Source of the DNA: Mesostigma viride
Taxonomy: Eukaryota > Streptophyta > Mesostigmatophyceae > Mesostigmatales > Mesostigmataceae
Direction: 5' to 3'
Assembly: GCA_009746045.1 (NCBI GenBank)
Contig: RPFO01000448.1
Span: forward strand, 1,397,047-1,461,046
Length of the DNA stretch: 64,000 nucleotides
How positions within the stretch are numbered: the stretch's first letter is position 1; each line of letters begins with the position of its first letter. The position numbers and the translations under genes were made by a program. The notes below the pieces were generated by a model, which searched no databases, had not been told where the DNA came from, and saw only the letters and a program-made list of their open reading frames with translations. Positions 22,401 through 33,499 of the stretch are shown here, in pieces.

Positions 22401-22655
22401 TTGTTCCGTAAGGGACAATGGGTGGTGGGGGTGCGCTACTGGGACAGATTTCCGGGTATGGCGACGATGTTCAAAATGGACGCCGATGCCCAACCTGAAC
22501 AGCCAAACTTGGTCAATTGCTACCTGTGCATGGACGCGGGGTTCGAACACACCATTGTTGTCAACCCAGCTAACAATCGCCAGGCCATCTTGACCATTCC
22601 GACAGACGTCGAGAAACGGCTCACGAACTTGGCCAAGAAGAGACCTGTTCAGTAG
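19455..22655 (+). CDS. DDE/RNase H-fold transposase-like protein, at least three exons
   Basis: Putative exon blocks are 19455-about 20083, about 20117-20803, 20957-21760 and 21924-22655, with introns 20804-20956 and 21761-21923 (both GAG|GTAATT...CAG|GT). How the frame crosses the G-rich stretch at 20084-20132 is unresolved. The middle part has a Cys-rich block (CACQHH, then CECGPECHAC) and spaced acidic motifs HTDYAENYQ (Asp at 21214), WSDNCSMQFKS (Asp at 21473) and HGKGEVDGAGGTVK (about 21584-21625), the pattern of a DDE-type domain found in many animal proteins of transposon origin. The C-terminal 120 residues (HPYWLAEVLQEPYQV onward) look like a small barrel such as Tudor/chromo. Coding-like sequence also extends upstream in frame to a stop at 19365, so the true start may lie on an earlier exon. 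No flanking inverted repeats were found. Confidence 0.65.
20789..20932 (+). repeat. 72-bp tandem duplication across the first intron
   Basis: Two copies (20789-20860, 20861-20932) that differ at about two bases. Each contains CCAGAGGTAATTTTTAGTGG, that is, a full copy of the splice donor. 72 bp keeps the frame, and the 153-nt intron is itself open and divisible by three, so retention would not break translation. Confidence 0.9.
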
Positions 22656-23518
22656 GCCAGCTCGCCCGGGCTTGGTTGGACGAGGTGGACAGCCTTGAGA
22701 GCACGTGCTTCGTTGTGAGCACTTGCCTTTCAGCCGTGATTTGCAAACGAGTTCCTTGTCCTGAATTGTAAAGCTCGATTCATGCTCTTTTAAGGAAGTG
22801 TATAATATTATCCAGATCATGTATATATTTAGATCTAGACCTGAGTTCAAATAACATTTCTTAGAGGGCTGAGATGCGCGAGGTCCAGCATACATGTATA
22901 TATCCATGGAGACATGTTACAAACTCAAATGTTTCATTGTACGTACCACGAGCTCGTCGACGGGGGTATCCCATGTAATGTATGATTTATGAATTAATTA
23001 ATCGCTTAATTGTACAATGTAAATGGATCATGAACTTGTCAAGTGGCCTAATTTGGTTTATTTGGTTCATCATTTATTGATCTCAATCATTCTTAATTGA
23101 ATCTCGAGCAATAGCAATCGTGAAGCAGATCCTAATCATGTGATTCGCATAACATTTGAGAATAGGCAACAAGTGCTACTTTGAGGAATGCGGGGTTGGT
23201 CAGGTTATTATAGAGCTAGAGCTACAAACGGCACATATATTGCAAACTTAAAACTTTGCGCTCCAGGCATGGAATTTCAAAAGTACCAAAATTGGAGCAG
23301 TAGATGTTGGGGACGCCCGGCAAGATGCGGCGCCACGTGGCATGATGCGCATGCCTCCCCGGTGACAAGGGCCAGGCAACTGGGCAAGTCTGCTGCTGTA
23401 CACTGTGTACAATAGCGCGGCGTGAGGATGCCAGCACGTTTTTTTTTGTTATGTGTGCAGGCTGCCTAAATAAATGGTGCTTAAAATGGTGGCATCTTGT
23501 TGGCTGCGCACCTGCTGA
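22656..23518. other. Unassigned AT-rich stretch
   Basis: Downstream of the transposase-like gene. No frame with a recognisable domain, no RNA gene and no repeat was identified. Confidence 0.5.
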
Positions 23519-24599
23519 GCTTTTGACAGATCTGTAAAGTTAGGGCCCGAAAAATACAGATGGCTAGGCGTATATGCAGATCTGTTTTTTTATTACAGAT
23601 CTGTACGTAAACTCCGACGTAATGCCCTTACGTCTTCGAGACTCGTCCATGCATGCGGGCGGTGCGGCCAGTGGTACAAATACCTGTAAATTAGCTAAAA
23701 TTAGTCTGACAGCCATGGTTAAGTAAGCTAATGGAATTTGAAGGCACGGTAAAACCAGTACTGAAAAGCTATCAGCCCAGTTCTCTCGCGTGTAGATTGT
23801 TTGCTTTCTCGACATTTTGTTCGGACGCGGAGTGCATTATCACGGGAAGCATAGCGATTGGTAGCCAACGATGGCGACGTACGTGAAGCCTCTGCTCTAT
23901 GACGGGAAGGCATCTGGCGTTGCTGCAACTGGAATCAGGCCAGTGCCATGTTCGGCACCGTGCACGCGGAAATAAGGCGCCGTCACGTTAGATAGCACTG
24001 CTGAGGACGAGCTGCGCCTGCCTGCCCATATTTACCGAGTTTGTCTCGCATCGCACTGCATTATTGCTGGCCAGACTTTGCTGTCTTTATGCCCGACAAT
24101 CTGGTTCACGAACCGTTTTAATTTGCTGCGTGCGTGGCTCCTGCCCTTCCATGGCAATGTTTGCAATTTCGCACGTTTTCGTTGTGATTGTTGGCACATA
24201 CTACATAGCCATGCACATGACATACTGCATGAAGGTCGCAAAGTTAGGTATAGTTTCTGTTTGTAAATCCTGAGTTATTGCTTCACACACGGTTCCTTGA
24301 AATGAAGGCCCTGGCCGAAGCTCGTTGCTTGCCAAAGCCTTCTTGTGTCGAAGAACAGCGGTTCTCAGTGGGCACATGAAAGAGACGTCGCCAGGCATTG
24401 TAAGATTTCCAACCACACGCTTGTCCTGTAACCATGCAATTCATTCCATGTGCGTTATGAATCTGGCAGCTTGTGAGCCTGCAACCATTAATTGCAGTTT
24501 GGCACATGTTACAAGAAGTAGGCTCCTTGAATTTAGGCTGCTTTCTCGCTTATTTTTGTTGATGCTATAGGCAACATTGGACTTAACACTAACTTGAGT

Positions 24600-24960
24600 C
24601 CCACCCGCATCCAACCCCCCCAATCATCCATCCACTCCGTCCCTACCCACCCAATTATACCACCGTCTTCCCGCCCACTCTTGAACTAATCAGCCCAACG
24701 CCCCAGCCTAAGACACAGGCAAATGCCCATGTAGCCACCCATGTGCGCGTGCCTAGAGACACTCAACTAGCTAGGCTGCATGTATGTGCCATGGGGGCAT
24801 AATAGGTGCATGGGCGCAGGTGCACATGCAGGCCCGCAGGCATGCACACAAGCAGGCAGGCAGGCAGGTTGACAGATGGGTGGGCAGATAGGCGGGTGGC
24901 AGACTTGTAGGCGGGCAGGCGGGAGGATGGGCAGAACATTGGGTGGACAGGCGAGTAAGA
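24600..24960. repeat. Low-complexity CA/CAGG-rich tracts
   Basis: Stretches of CCCACCC and CAGGCAGGCAGG/GGCGGGCAGG type inside the long-TIR element. No gene seen. Confidence 0.6.
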
Positions 24961-24994
24961 AGGTCGTTGGGTCCAAGCAACCCGTTTATTGGTG

Positions 24995-25660
24995 ATGGAT
25001 TGATGTGTGTGGCGCATGTGTGCAAGTCGGCCTGTGTTTGTGTGCGTTTGTATGCATGTGCACGTGTGCTCGTGGGTGTGTGCACATGTTTGTGTGCATG
25101 CATGTGTTAGCGTGCATGTGCGCACGTGGGTGTGTGCATGTGTGTGATATTGTGTGCATACATGTGTATGTCACAGTGTGCATGTGTGTGCGTGTATGCG
25201 TGTGTGCGTGTGTGCGTGCGTGTGTGCGTGTGTGCGAGTGTGCGAGTGTGCGTGTGTGCGTGTGTGCGTGTGTGCGTGTGTGCGTGTGTGCGTGTGTGCG
25301 TGTGTGCGTGTGTGCGTGTGTGCGTGTGTGCATGTGTGCGTGTGTGCATGTGTGTATGTGTGCATGTGTGTATGCGTGCGTGTGTGCATGTGTGTATGTG
25401 TGCATGTGTGTATGCGTGCGTGTGTGCATGTGTGCATGTGTGCATGTGTGCGTGTGTGCATGTGTGTATGTGTGCATGTGTGCGTGTGTGCATGTGTGTA
25501 TGTGTGCATGTGTGTATGTGTGCGTGTGTGCGTGTGTGCATGTGTGCATGTGTGCGTGTGTGCATGTGTGTATGTGTGCATGTGTGTATGCGTGCGTGTG
25601 TGCATGTGTGTGTGAACATTTATGTGCATGTGTATGTATGTGGGCGTGTGTGTGTGCTGG
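24995..25660. repeat. TG/CA-type microsatellite
   Basis: 660 bp of GTGTGTGC/GTGCATGT alternation, densest at 25190-25610. Purine-pyrimidine alternation is nearly continuous. Long frames on both strands are shadows. Confidence 0.95.
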
Positions 25661-26803
25661 GGGGTAGGATGGATAGGGAAAAGAAAGAGTGAAAAATGCA
25701 AGGTGTGGGGGAGTTAAATGTTTCACCTCGCGGCAAAAGTCGTTGTGCCTGCCGCGTGTATTGACAAGCAGCTGTGGGCACGGTTGCAGCAAGTGAGTAC
25801 ACGCCAAGGGCCTACACGGTTCATGCAATAGCACACAGCCAGTGGGACGAAACATCTGCACATATTACTTGGGTTCATCTATTTTGCACATTACCTGCTT
25901 GGGTTCATCAACTGAATTCTGCACCTTACACTTGCATGGCTCATGGTTTCAATCGCTGCTCAATTGACGGAAAATGAACAGGCAATCAACATTCAGATAT
26001 GTTAATCCTGAAAAGTGACCTTCCACACCAGGAGAATGAAGGTCGATGCTGCTTTGACGCATGAGCCTAATCCACGTGCTCTCGGAGGTCTCCACTCTCC
26101 ACCTCGGCAGGAGCACCTGCAGGCGTCGTGGCTCGCTTACCTCAAGCAATATGCGCGTGCTGAAAGCTACCGGGATCTAGGCAGAGTTAAATTATCTGCC
26201 CGGAAAAAGCACCTCTTAAACCTTTCTCGACAACGAAGCTCTGAGCAGCGCTATACTGTCGTGGCCGGACTTCATTGTCGCCATTAAAATGTCAAAAGCT
26301 GTTTGATTCATCCAAGGAAAATGCGTGCATGGTAGACAGATCATGAGATGCCCGGGCGTATAGACATGACAAGCAACTGCTTAGATGGCGCTCCTCGCGT
26401 TTTCCCTCGACTGAGTTCGTTAAGGCGCCTAATCCAATGTAGCCAATGCATCTGGGTGTGACCAGAATACAGAGCCTAGTGCACGCGGCGATATTGTTTG
26501 GTCTGTCGCACAATTGCTGTTGTGTTTGCAATTATTCTGCTCGCTCAGATGTAGGATTAACTTCGGCTTGATTTCTTAATTACCCTCGTGTGCAGGTCAT
26601 ACGGCTGACATTCCTCTATTAGCTTTCGTAGCCATGGCTGAATTTTGCTTCCAGGTACTGAGCACGGCCTGCACTTCGACACCCGAAGACGTAAAGGCAT
26701 TACGTCGGAGTTTACGTACAGATCTGTATTAAAAAAACAGATCTGCATATACGCCTAGCCATCTGTATTTTTCGGGCCCTAACTTTACAGATCTGTCAAA
26801 AGC

Positions 26804-27135
26804 GCTTGTCATGACCGCATGCTATGCATTTCACCGATAGACCATCCTCACCCAGAATTAAATAAGAATATTCTGCAGTGGCTCGGCGGTTGTCTTGGTC
26901 ATAATACAAGTCTGGCCAGCCGCGTTGCAGACCAGGCCCTTCCTCCGGTCCAATGTCCGGCGGTTCAGACATGCTACTATGAGCGGCTCCCTCCTCGGTA
27001 ACGATCTGACAATACGCTAATATATAGGCAGCCTGAAACTAAAATCCCAAGGAATTGTTCGCAACAAAACACTAAATATGCGGTGCGGGCAGACTCGGCC
27101 GCCTTGCTTGCAAATTCCGCCATGCTGTAGCATTT
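26804..27135. other. Unassigned stretch
   Basis: Nothing recognised beyond short unassigned frames. Confidence 0.4.
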
Positions 27136-27305
27136 GGGGGCCAGACTCTATGGGCTGACGGCTGCATGAAAGTCGGCCCCCCGCTCCCCTATAGGGGCCG
27201 AAAACATGGGGGCCAGCTCCAGTTGGTGCCGGTTGCTGCACTGGCCCCTAATATGGAAATAGGGGCCAGATATTCTGGACCGGCGGCTGCAGGATCCGGC
27301 CCCTA
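27136..27305. repeat. Three consecutive GGGGCC...GGCCCC hairpins
   Basis: Segments 27136-27182, 27208-27250 and 27261-27305 each open with GGGGCC(A) and close with GGCCCC, and each contains a related loop motif ending GCTGCA (ACGGCTGCA, GGTTGCTGCA, GGCGGCTGCA). A CCCCTATAGGGG palindrome lies between the first two. Confidence 0.7.
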
Positions 27306-28329
27306 TTTAGCTTGGCTCAATGTCACCCCTCCTCCCACCACCTCCGTTCCCACGAGGCATGTGCTCAACACGTTGTGAGAGTGGATGATGCTTTGGCTAT
27401 CTATGGCTGCCTGATTCAGTCATATTAGGTCATCCAGTCATGATGTTTGATGCATGTTTGATGCTGTACAACTTATACAACACCTATTTTACACAACGGT
27501 CCGAGCCCCGCCAAAATGCAGCCTCGTAAGGAGGACCCGAAAAGTGGCGCGAAATGAGATTTTTGGTGTATGCGTGCACGACGGTGACCGAATTTCCACC
27601 GACAGGCATGGCGGCCTGGCAGGCTATCGTGAGCGAATAAAAAGGCAGTATCGAGGCTGGAAATTTTATTGTATGCTCCTAGGGTCATATATTACTTGCC
27701 GTTATTTTTTTTCGCCACAAATTCTGCGGGGTCCTTCGGCATTTTGGCGTCATTCACAGGTGGGTGCCTGTTTTGTCGCCGATTTTCTCTCGACCCCACC
27801 TACCTGCAGCAAAAAATTTTCCCGATGAAAGTCGCCCTAACATCTGGTTTTTGACACTAATCGACGCATTTTTTAGTTTTTAAGGCCTTGACCGAAGCAC
27901 TTTTTTCATTACCGGCTCAGTTTGCTTTAACCGAGCTGGCGCGATTTTTTATCCAATTTCTAGGCTGGGCCAGGCGTCGCAGACCGTAATTCGTTTTTAA
28001 GTGCTTTTGTGCCCGATATCGTGTCTTTTGCAGGCGTTCTTGGCATCAAAGACGCCATGGCGTCAGGGGCTAAAACGGACCTCCGCACGTTCGTTAACTG
28101 CGGCGAGCATGTCAATGCCGCCAGCAATTTTTGCTGCCGCGTCTGTGACACGGTTGCGATGCAAGACCGTTGTCGACGTGACGGAGTGGTATGTGCACAT
28201 TCAGGTGCGAATTTCTTCGCTGTTGAAACCCCGGCCGGTAGCAGACAAGTATTTCACCGTATCCCCTTTCCCCGAGTCTCTCTTTTCCGTCATGTTTTCA
28301 TCTTACGGAAAGCGCGTATAAAGCATCAG
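27306..28329. other. Unassigned stretch
   Basis: Contains T-rich tracts and frames of about 100 codons (27454-27828, 28009-28332) without recognisable domains. Not called as genes. Confidence 0.4.
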
Positions 28330-28465
28330 TGAGCGACAGTATTATGGCGAGCCGTTTGCTCGCATCAGGGCTGTGCGGCTTATTCTAGAGAGAAGCGACA
28401 TCAAGCAGATTTTGCAGCCGGATGTGAGGGAGGGGCCCTGCTGGGGTGGGAATAAACTGCTGTGA
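28330..28465 (+). CDS. Possible orphan 3'-terminal exon left of the microsatellite
   Basis: After a CAG at 28327-28329 the frame reads 44 codons to TGA (28463-28465). The first part (RQYYGEPFARIRAVRLILE) has a normal, non-repetitive composition, unlike its surroundings. No family recognised, and the acceptor has a weak pyrimidine tract. It may be a chance frame. Confidence 0.25.
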
Positions 28466-28473
28466 GTGACCGA

Positions 28474-29205
28474 TCCCCTCCCTCCCTCCCTCCCTCCCTC
28501 CCTCCCTCCCTCCTCCTCCCTCCCTCCCTCCCTCCCTCCCTCCTCCCTCCCTCCCTCCCTCCCTCCCTCCCTCCCTCCCTCCCTCCCTCCCTCCCTCCCT
28601 CCCTCCTCCCTCCCTCCTCCCTCCCTCCCTCCTCCCTCCCTCCCTCCCTCCCTCCCTCCCTCCCCTCCCTCCCTCCCTCCCTCCCTCCCTCCCTCCTCCC
28701 TCCCTCCCTCCCTCCTCCCTCCCTCCCTCCCTCCCTCCCTCCCTCCCTCCCTCCCTCCCTCCTCCTCCCTCCCTCCCTCCCTCCCTCCCTCGTGAACTCA
28801 CTCGTGGACTCACTCACTCGTGGACTCACGCACTCACTCACTCACTCACTCACTCACTCACCCACCCACCCACCCACCCACCCACCCACCCACCCACCCA
28901 CCCACCCACCCACCCACCCACCCACCCACCCACCCACCCACCACCCACCCACCCACCCACCCACCCACCCACCACCCACCCACCCACCCACCCACCCACC
29001 CACCCACCCACCCACCCACCCACCCACCCACCCACCCACCCACCCACCCACCCACCCACCCACCCACCCACCCACACCACCCACCCACCCACACCCACCC
29101 ACCCACCCACCCACCCACCCACCCACCCACCCACCCACCACCCACCCACCCACCCACCCACCCACCCACCCACCCACCCACCCACCCACCCACCCACCAC
29201 CACCA

Positions 29206-29285
<80 letters not shown>

Positions 29286-29912
29286 CTCACGCACTCACCC
29301 ACCCACCCACCCACCCACCCACCCACCCACCCACTCACTCACTCACTCACTCACTCACTCACTCACTCACTCACTCACTCACTCACTCACTCACTCACTC
29401 ACTCACTCACTCACTCACTCACTCACTCACTCACTCACTCACTCACTCACTCACTCACTCACTCACTCACTCACTCACTCACTCACTCACTCACTCACTC
29501 ACTCACTCACTCACTCACTCACTCACTCACTCACTCACTCACTCACTCACTCACTCACTCACTCACTCACTCACTCACTCACTCACTCACTCACTCACTC
29601 ACTCACTCACTCACTCACTCACTCACTCACTCACTCACTCACTCACTCACTCACTCACTCACTCACTCACTCACTCACTCACTCACTCACTCACTCACTC
29701 ACTCACTCACTCACTCACTCACTCACTCACTCACTCACTCACTCACTCACTCACTCACTCACTCACTCACTCACTCACTCACTCACTCACTCACTCACTC
29801 ACTCACTCACTCACTCACTCACTCACTCACTCACTCACTCACTCACTCACTCACTCACTCACTCACTCACTCACTCACTCACTCACTCACTCACTCACTC
29901 ACTCACTCACTT
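28474..29912. repeat. 1.4-kb chain of tetranucleotide microsatellites
   Basis: Consecutive tracts: CCCT (28474-28790), CTCA-like bridge (28797-28858), CCCA (28858-29200), CGCA (29206-29285), CCCA (29297-29330), then about 580 bp of nearly perfect CTCA (29331-29912). Neighbouring units differ by one base. A 520-codon frame through it is an artefact. Confidence 0.97.
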
Positions 29913-29918
29913 AGTAAC

Positions 29919-30143
29919 TTGCACATGCACCACATGCGCAAGGAGGACACCAAGAGCTTCACCAACCACCGTCGAAAGCTTGGCTGTGATGCCAAGGGCA
30001 AGGGTATGGGGGTGTCCATGTTGACACAGTGCATGAAGGCTGACAAGGTCAGGCAGAGATTGTGCAGGGAGGTGCCACTACCTCCTAGCGATACCGAAAT
30101 GAGGGCGCGCAACCGCATAAGCGCCATGCCGCCTGTTGAGTAA
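29919..30143 (+). CDS. Possible orphan 3' exon or small gene
   Basis: 74 codons from ATG to TAA with a codon pattern and a basic, non-repetitive composition (MHHMRKEDTKSFTNHRRKLG at the start) typical of coding DNA. A TTAG just upstream could be a splice acceptor, in which case this is the last exon of a gene whose intron contains the microsatellite. Family not recognised. A link to the frame at 28330 cannot be shown. Confidence 0.4.
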   Translation: MHMHHMRKEDTKSFTNHRRKLGCDAKGKGMGVSMLTQCMKADKVRQRLCREVPLPPSDTEMRARNRISAMPPVE

Positions 30144-30499
30144 TTTGCAGCTACATTACTTGGCATGCTGTGGGTGCACGTGTAAAATGACCTTTCTAGC
30201 CATGCATGCGACAGCTGCCAATATTATGTTCAGCAAGCTCCTCCGTAGAATAGAGATTGCGTGAGCATCCACATGGCCACATGTGCATATTGTCAGCTGT
30301 GTCTATATCAATGAACTTTTATGTATGTCTCCTGGACGTTGTCTTATATCACTCGTGAATGGTTTCCATGTTTTAGTGAGTCATCTTATTTGAGTTGACC
30401 AGATTGTCTCCTTGATATTCCACACTGGCAGTTTCGCATCCATGGGAAAGAATTTGTAATGGAAACTGGCAGGTATGGCATTGATAACTCTACCAAATA
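30144..30499. other. Unassigned stretch
   Basis: No frame, RNA gene or repeat recognised. Confidence 0.4.
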
Positions 30500-31016
30500 G
30501 AACATGATGGGCCTGAATTTTTGTGGAATGTCTAAAATCATGATGGCTAAGATGCATGCAAGTTTCCAGCCTCAACAGAGCACATCTTGTACGGAAACTG
30601 CAATGAAATGTGATGAAAAATACGAAAAACGTGCATTTTTGGTAACATTTGTGAGCAAACTGACATCAAATACCCTCTGATGGTTCTGAATTTTTGTGGA
30701 ATGTCTAAAATAATGATGGCAAAGATGCATGCAAGTTTCCAGCCTGGACTGAGCACATCTTGCATGGAAACTGCCATGGAATGTGATGAAAAATACGAAA
30801 AACGTGCATTTTTGGTAACATTTGTGAGCAAACTGACATCAAATACCCTACGATGGACCTGAATTTTTGTGGGATGTCTAGAATAATGATGTTTAAGATG
30901 CCTACAAGTTTCCAGCCTCAACCGAGCACAGCTTGTACGGAAACTGCAATGAAATGTGATGGAAAATTCAAAAAACGCACATTTTTGCTAGCATTTGGTG
31001 GCATTTTGTTACCAAA
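30500..31016. repeat. 173-bp tandem repeat, three copies
   Basis: Units anchored by CTGAATTTTTGTGG at about 30513, 30686 and 30859. Each contains ATGCATGCAAGTTTCCAGCC (or a variant) and ACGTGCATTTTTGGTAACAT (or a variant). Period about 173 bp; a degraded fourth copy may precede at about 30400. Confidence 0.9.
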
Positions 31017-31308
31017 TGCGGTTGGATGACCATCAGATCTTGTGCACAGTCATTAGTCATGAGTATCAACTTACTTGCAAACAGCCAGGTCAAGAACTCT
31101 TTATTTGCATATTAGAATGTATTTGTTTATATTAAAATCTGGAAAAATGCTAAAAATAGACATGCCAAAAATAGGTCAGCTGAGGTCCGGTAAGTCCGAA
31201 AAGTTGCGATCCTTCTACTGGTGTCCTGAACATGCTACCTACCAAGATCTAGCATGTTTCGACAATATTTGCATCGTACAGGAGTTATAAGGCTGTTTTT
31301 TGGCACTT

Positions 31309-31542
31309 TCAGACCAGATTCGGCATGGGACCAGATCCAAAGGTGGAGCTGGAGGATGTGGACGCGTGCGGGGCCACGCTGGTGACGGGCGTGGCCATAA
31401 ACGCGGCCACCTCACGCTCCACGGTCCCGCTGGCGCGGCGCGCGTACGCCAGGATAACCTCCTTGAAGGGCGCCAGCGCGCGGTCGCGATGAATCGGCGC
31501 TCCGCGTCGAGCTGTTGCTCCCATGTGCACTGTGACGTCGTT
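31309..31542 (-). CDS. Possible 3'-terminal exon, unknown protein
   Basis: On minus, a good acceptor (TATCTCCTTTGCCCCCAG) is followed by 77 open codons to TGA at 31309-31311. The block is GC-rich and non-repetitive (HRDRALAPFKEVILAYARRA, then a Ser/Thr-rich tail), unlike the AT-rich flanks. Upstream exons were not identified; the adjacent minus-strand LINE remnant may have displaced them. I recognise no family. Confidence 0.4.
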   Translation of the reverse strand, partial: NDVTVHMGATARRGAPIHRDRALAPFKEVILAYARRASGTVEREVAAFMATPVTSVAPHASTSSSSTFGSGPMPNLV

Positions 31543-31639
31543 CTGGGGGCAAAGGAGATAGGCCGGGCAAGGCAAGGGCCATGCAAACAGACGAGGTTCC
31601 GAGGCAATGCGCAAACAGGAACAGTGGGAGCAAAAGATT

Positions 31640-31710
31640 TGAGGCAACGAATGAGGCCATGCATGAGGCCATGAATGAGGCCATGCATGAAGCAGTGAAT
31701 GAGGCAAAGG
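31640..31710. repeat. 24-bp minisatellite
   Basis: Repeats of ATGAGGCCATGCATGAGGCC with point changes. Short intronic or intergenic repeat. Confidence 0.8.
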
Positions 31711-32080
31711 GACACCACACGCAAACACGGGAAACAAACGAGAGAAACAGAAGAGGAGAGAGGGGAAAGGGAGAATGGGGGCACCTTGGATGGGGTAATA
31801 GGGGAAGGATTTGTTATAATAATAATAATTGTTATTTTACTAGGGGAAGGAATGGTTATCCAGTGGGTTCGGGTGTTAGGCAGGGGATGGGCCCAAGGTG
31901 TGCGTGGGGGGGAAGGGCCCAAGTTGTGGGGGGGTTGCCAGACAACAATAAGTTCTCGAGCTACCATGGTCCGGATTCTCCCGATTTCTGGCCTGCGCTG
32001 GTTGTCTCCTTGATAAGTAGGTAAATAAGTAAGTACTTGGTGCCATGCGCAGGGGCATGCCGCGGAGTAATATGGTAATC

Positions 32081-33499
32081 TCATTTTAATAACACAAAAG
32101 CTAAAAAAAAGATCGTCTGCATCATGCCCCCAGACAAGAGTAGGTCCGCTCCAAGGCAGCACCTCCATCTCCTGGAGGCAGCCTCTGGAGGTAGATGACC
32201 GCCCCCCTCCAGTACACCGGCTTCCCCCCTGCGCGCTGCCGGAGCTGAAGGTAGGTCGGCCATAGCTCGCGTCGCCGCTGTTGCTGGGCCAGGGTCAAGT
32301 CGTCGTCCAGCGTGAAGCGAGTCTACGAGAGCTTCTTGCGGCATTTAAGGAACGCCAGCTTGTCCCCCAAGTACTTTAAGGTGAGAAGCACAGGTGCCGG
32401 GCCAGCCTTATGTATGTACCCCGCGCGCGGGGGAGGCGGACAGCCGACATGTCCAGCTCACCAGTGAGTTGCATGGGGGCAAGAATGCCGTGAGAAGGCT
32501 CGTCGGGGTCTCACCTGCCGGCTGGTCGAGGTGCTTGACGATGACGTTGTGGCTGCGCTTGTCGATCTCGGCCTCCTCGCGAAGGTCGAGGGCTTGTTGC
32601 TTGAGTTGTGCCGCGATGGTGGAGGTGGTGGAGGTGGTATATGATGCTTAAGCAAGTCCGCCCAGGTGGAGGGAACATGATTCACAGGCCGGGCCAGCAG
32701 GTGCCGGCTGCCCAGGCAGCGATTTCCTGCACCGCCTGGGCGGTGAGGCCGGCGGTGTCATGCAAGCACTCAAGGGCGGTGGCGGTGGCTTGAAGGCGTT
32801 GGTCGAGGTCGAGGAGCTTGGCTTTGATGTCGGCGGTGGAGGCGGAAACGGCGGTGGAGGTGGAGGCGACGGTACGTGGTGGAAAGGTGAGGAAGCTCAG
32901 CAGCTATCGTGCCACCCAGTGCTGAGATGTCGGCAGCAAGGGGGGTCACGTGCTGCTGGAAGGCTTCCCGTTAGGATGGAACGGAGTGTGGGGGCGGAGA
33001 TGGATGGAGCCCAGATCTCGCCATCGGAGAGCTTGAGGAGGGAATTGAGAAGGGTATGCTGGAGTTCGGGGCGGGTGGTCCCGAAAAGCAGGTGGATGTT
33101 AACCCAGCGGATGCCATTCGGGGTGAGGAGGCGATTGTTGTCGTGGAGATGGAGGCACAGGTCGTAAAGCGAAGCGTAGTCCCCGAAGAAGATGCATGTC
33201 ATAGCATCGGTCGGAGACATGTTGTCCCAGTCGTAATCATCGACCTGGAAAGGCCGGGGCCGAAAGCGCGGTTCTGAGGGGCGTGAAGGCCCTCCTGTTT
33301 GTCGGGCGCGTTTAGGGTCAGGCGATGCTGAGGGCGAGGCGTTGAGCCCGGGAGGTTGCTGGGCGACCACCAGTGCACGACTAGTGTCACCGCTGCCTGC
33401 CGGACCTGAGGGCGAAGCTGCAGCCTGAGCTGCAGACGGATTTTCATGGCCGAGCGCATCCGCCAAACTGCGTTGCGTCGGGGGGCGTTTGCTCGTCAT
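32081..33499 (-). pseudogene. Decayed LINE ORF1 protein (copy 1)
   Basis: Reads on minus from ATG at 33499. An N-terminal segment (YASLYDLCLHLHDNNRLL) matches the copy at 46993-45783 (YASLLDLCQRLQRHKCF). Past about 32900 the homology jumps between frames: a coiled-coil-like AAQLKQQALDLREEAEI, an RNA-binding-fold start (NVIVKHL), then FTLDDDLTLAQQQRRRELWP and KPVYWRGAVIYL. This order (coiled coil, RRM-like core, C-terminal domain) is that of L1-type ORF1 proteins, which coat LINE RNA. Several frameshifts make it non-functional. No reverse transcriptase is attached. Confidence 0.7.

Larger units (their letters stand above)
23519..26803. mobile_element. 3.3-kb long-TIR DNA element without transposase
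   Basis: Ends are inverted repeats of about 125 bp (23519-23642 and 26681-26803) starting GCTTTTGACAGATCTGTAAA. Each holds three copies of the palindrome CAGATCTG: 23526, 23577 and 23596 on the left; 26719, 26738 and 26788 on the right. The interior has a large TG/CA microsatellite and no transposase frame, so it is non-autonomous. I could not find a target duplication, and the superfamily is not assigned; the long TIR is compatible with a Mutator-like element. Confidence 0.7.

Noticed and set aside
24986-25861. Cys/Val- and His/Thr-rich frames of up to 291 codons
   Set aside because: Shadows of the TG/CA microsatellite.
26015-26287. 90-codon frame in the long-TIR element
   Set aside because: No transposase motif, and the frame begins at a non-ATG codon; not enough to call a gene.
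28462-30024. 520-codon frame rich in THSL/PPTH repeats
   Set aside because: Pure translation of tetranucleotide microsatellites; all frames on both strands are open.
31239-32168. 309-codon minus frame
   Set aside because: It mixes three unrelated stretches (LINE 3' part, AT-rich spacer, GC-rich island) and runs in a different frame from the coding-like island at 31309-31542.
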